From HGM11368 sp051883415 (GTDB lineage Bacteria; Bacillota; Clostridia; Christensenellales; UBA3700), in assembly GCA_051883415.1 (NCBI GenBank), contig JBJETR010000058.1, positions 1 to 33,338 on the forward strand: a stretch of DNA of 33,338 nucleotides. The letters are read 5' to 3'. Numbering within the stretch: the first letter of the stretch is position 1; every line of letters begins with the position of its first letter. Of this stretch, positions 31,407 to 33,338 are shown piece after piece. A program made the position numbers and the translations under genes. The notes under the pieces were generated by a model that was not told the DNA's origin, ran no database searches, and was given only the letters and a program-made list of their open reading frames with translations.

Positions 31407-32159
31407 ATGAATAAAAAATTGCAAAATACCTACGCTAAAGTTATGCTAATAGTCTTTATAAGAGCAATTATTATTTATTTCTTTTTGCTTATCGCTATGC
31501 GACTTATGGGCAAAAAACAACTAGGAGAATTGCAACCTTTCGAATTTGCAATATCCTTGATTGTTGCAGAACTGGCGTGCATACCTATGTCGGACACGCA
31601 AGTACCTATAGTTTACGGATTGGTGCCTATCTTTACTTTGTTTATACTCGAATTTATCGTCACCAAAATGGTCAAGCACTCTATCAAACTGCGCAAGGTA
31701 ATCAACGGTAAACCCGTCATAGTCATAACGCCTCAAGGCATCGATTACAAAGCCATAAGCCAACTGGATATGACTATCAACGATATTATGGAAGCCTTGC
31801 GCGCCAAGTCTTATCTATCTCCCGCGGAGATACATTACGCTATAGTCGAAACCAACGGCGACGTGTCGGTCATCCCTAAAGCCGCCAACCAACCCGCAAC
31901 ACTATCCGATCTCAACGTATCCAAACAAGACCCCGATTTGCCTTTTACCTTGGTATGTGAAGGTAAAAAGTTGTCGGAGAATATCCAGTTGTCGGGCGTG
32001 GGAGAAGAGTTTGTGCAAGCGGTAATGCAAAAATACAATCTCAAACAAAAGGATATTTTGCTATTGTCGGTATCGGGGCAAGACGAGTTTTATCTTCAAC
32101 CGATAGAAAAAGAATATATTACCGGCAAAATAGACGAGGTGAATAATGACGGGAATTAA
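31407..32159 (+). CDS. DUF421/YetF-family membrane protein (250 aa)
   Basis: Three N-terminal membrane helices contain the family motifs RAIIIYFFLLIAMRLMGKKQLGEL (read as overlapping segments) and FEFAISLIVAELACIPMSD. A soluble C-terminal domain of two repeats follows (PVIVITPQGID, DIMEALRAK, then PFTLVCEGKKL). The function of DUF421 proteins is not settled; several are tied to sporulation in Bacillus relatives. The ATG lacks a Shine-Dalgarno sequence. It overlaps the DUF4363 gene by 14 nt, a pairing common in Clostridia. Confidence 0.9.
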   Translation: MNKKLQNTYAKVMLIVFIRAIIIYFFLLIAMRLMGKKQLGELQPFEFAISLIVAELACIPMSDTQVPIVYGLVPIFTLFILEFIVTKMVKHSIKLRKVINGKPVIVITPQGIDYKAISQLDMTINDIMEALRAKSYLSPAEIHYAIVETNGDVSVIPKAANQPATLSDLNVSKQDPDLPFTLVCEGKKLSENIQLSGVGEEFVQAVMQKYNLKQKDILLLSVSGQDEFYLQPIEKEYITGKIDEVNNDGN

Positions 32160-32535
32160 GAAAATAGTTTTGGTAGCGGTAATTTTTGCGCTGATAGTTG
32201 CGGCGGGAATAGCCGAACAGGTGTATGTCGATAGAACTTTTGACAAACTCGAAGACTACGCCGACGATCTTGCCGTGCTATTGCAAGCCGAGAAATATTC
32301 CGAGGCGTTGGAGGTGACGGAAAAGCTGTCAACTTGGTGGGGAAAAGAGAGAGATAAATTGGAATTTTTGTGTTCTAACGTCGATATAAAAGAGATATAT
32401 CGTGAGATAGGAGAGTTGCAAGGCTCGCAATACGCAGAGATGTACGACGACTCTATCACCCGTGCCAACGTGCTAAAATATATGGCTCAAAACTCCAAAA
32501 ATCTCTTGGCGTTTAAGCTGAAAAATATATTGTAA
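32146..32535 (+). CDS. DUF4363 family protein (129 aa)
   Basis: One N-terminal membrane helix (residues about 5-23, with no cleavage site evident) is followed by a helical extracytoplasmic domain containing the family hallmark WWGKERDKLEF. The function is unknown. GAGGTGA before the ATG lies inside the DUF421 gene, whose end it overlaps by 14 nt, so the two are coupled and probably act together at the membrane. Confidence 0.88.
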   Translation: MTGIKKIVLVAVIFALIVAAGIAEQVYVDRTFDKLEDYADDLAVLLQAEKYSEALEVTEKLSTWWGKERDKLEFLCSNVDIKEIYREIGELQGSQYAEMYDDSITRANVLKYMAQNSKNLLAFKLKNIL

Positions 32536-32543
32536 AATAGCAA

Positions 32544-32580
32544 AAAGGTCGATACGTATCGGGTTATCGACCTTTATTTT
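32544..32580 (+). terminator. Intrinsic terminator after DUF4363
   Basis: An 11-bp perfect stem (AAAGGTCGATA at 32544-32554, TATCGACCTTT at 32565-32575) has a 10-nt loop and is followed by ATTTTTG. It closes the DUF421-DUF4363 transcript. Confidence 0.82.
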
Positions 32581-32582
32581 TG

Positions 32583-32730
32583 CTTAAACTCGTTGATTTT
32601 CGTCTTTTGTCCGAACTTTGCACCGTCAAAGCTCTTCGCTGTTATTTCCTCAGCATAAGTTAGACAATTTGTCGCTTTGTTTCTATTCTGCGCTTTGCAT
32701 TTCGCACTTCTCAGAATTAACTCGAAAAAA
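32583..32730. other. Non-coding tail between DUF4363 and uvrA
   Basis: These 148 bases carry no supported gene. A minus-strand frame stays open (32574-32789) but overlaps the uvrA end out of frame, has no ribosome-binding site, and reads low-complexity polar residues. Near the uvrA stop, AACTC and GAGTT with A/T-rich inner arms (32719-32744) could form a weak hairpin. The higher GC and short CGC-rich segments differ from other intergenic regions here, which could mean a dispersed repeat. Confidence 0.4.
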
Positions 32731-33338
32731 TTATTTTTTGAGTTTGTCGACGAGGTATTGTCCCGTGTAACTCTCTGCGACTTGCGCAACCTCCTCAGGA
32801 GTTCCTTGTGCGATTATTCTACCGCCGCCATTGCCTCCCTCGGGTCCTATATCGATGATATTGTCAGCCACCTTGATGACGTCGAGATTATGCTCGATAA
32901 CTATGACTGTATTGCCTGCGTTGACGAATCTTTGCAATATCTCAATGAGTTTTTTGACGTCGTGAGTGTGCAAGCCCGTCGTAGGCTCGTCGAGGATATA
33001 CACCGTCTTGCCCGTGCTTCTTTTGGATAGTTCCGAGGCAAGTTTTATTCTCTGCGCTTCTCCTCCCGACAATTGGGTCGACGGCTGTCCGAGTTTGATA
33101 TAAGACAGTCCTACCTCTTGCAAAGTGCGAATTTTGTTGTATATCTGCGGTATATTGCGGAAAAATTCGCACGCTTCGTCCACCGTCATATCGAGTACGT
33201 CGTATATACTCTTGCCCTTGAATTTGACTTCCAACGTCTCTCTATTATATCTCTTGCCGTGGCAAACTTCGCAAGGCACGTACACGTCGCTCAAAAAGTT
33301 CATATCAATCTTGATAATGCCGTCGCCTTGACAGTTTT
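32731..33338 (-). CDS. uvrA: Excinuclease ABC subunit A, 3' part (202 codons, cut by window edge)
   Basis: This is the C-terminal portion of UvrA, the damage-recognition ATPase of nucleotide excision repair. The frame is open to the window edge, before the internal ATG at 33303. Visible are CQGDGIIKI and YVPCEVCHGKRYN (the second zinc module), the ABC signature LSGGEAQRIKLASEL, Walker B VYILDEPTTGLH, the His switch VIEHNLDVIK, and the usual C terminus GQYLVDKL. The stop is at 32731-32733. The rest of the gene lies beyond the right edge. With uvrC in the same window, two of three Uvr subunits are near each other. Confidence 0.96.
   Translation of the reverse strand, partial: NCQGDGIIKIDMNFLSDVYVPCEVCHGKRYNRETLEVKFKGKSIYDVLDMTVDEACEFFRNIPQIYNKIRTLQEVGLSYIKLGQPSTQLSGGEAQRIKLASELSKRSTGKTVYILDEPTTGLHTHDVKKLIEILQRFVNAGNTVIVIEHNLDVIKVADNIIDIGPEGGNGGGRIIAQGTPEEVAQVAESYTGQYLVDKLKK

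Noticed and set aside
32574..32789. 71-codon minus-strand frame past the uvrA stop
   Set aside because: It overlaps uvrA out of frame, has low-complexity polar composition and no ribosome-binding site.

Overview
The window looks like chromosome from an uncultured, endospore-forming member of the Clostridia (Firmicutes). The evidence is the set of spore genes (spoVG, spoIIID, a SpoVB-type flippase), hprK, an ECF folate S component under a THF riboswitch, zinc-type L31, DUF1385, DUF4363 and DUF5685 proteins, and strong Shine-Dalgarno and sigma-A signals. I saw no phage, insertion sequence, CRISPR array, rRNA or tRNA. The finer taxonomic position is not readable from this sequence.

Layout, left to right. 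At 68-4300, on the minus strand, are an ArsR regulator, uvrC, a HAD phosphatase, hprK and an overlooked 59-codon gene; a tiny cysteine-rich protein gene (4423-4611, plus strand) diverges from arsR. At 4790-7875 trpS is coupled to DUF5685, a cysteine-tailed J-like protein and a membrane protein. At 7997-12660 lie rpmE, a DUF1385-PrmC fusion, prfA and thrC, a translation cluster. At 12989-15682 are a degenerate MDR protein, murC and spoVG. At 15761-20761 an overlapping operon encodes PAP2 phosphatase, pseudo-PAP2, an AMP-forming ligase and an FGGY kinase. At 20986-23813 are a lipoprotein, a small export protein, a TtcA-like enzyme and spoIIID. At 23952-28631 are two half-size TSUP permeases and a 1225-residue, doubly anchored repeat protein. 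At 28787-33338 are a LysM protein, a SpoVB-type flippase, riboswitch-controlled folT, DUF421, DUF4363 and the 3' part of uvrA.

The core genes are ordinary: DNA repair (uvrA, uvrC), translation (trpS, prfA, prmC, rpmE), wall precursors and flipping (murC, SpoVB-type), carbon control (hprK) and sporulation. The less described material is (1) the PAP2/pseudo-PAP2/ligase/kinase operon, (2) the arsR and cysteine-cluster microprotein pair, (3) the DUF5685 and J-like module, where DUF5685 carries two aspartate-rich motifs reminiscent of isoprenoid synthases, (4) the split TSUP pair, and (5) a recurrent promoter layout in which a sigma-A -10 box sits 5-9 nt from an ATG with no Shine-Dalgarno sequence (uvrC, HAD, murC, PAP2, ttcA-like, probably the SpoVB-type gene). 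That layout suggests leaderless mRNAs.

The only stretch over 300 bases without a gene is 12661-12988. It holds the rpmE promoter, the MDR promoter and nothing else I can support.
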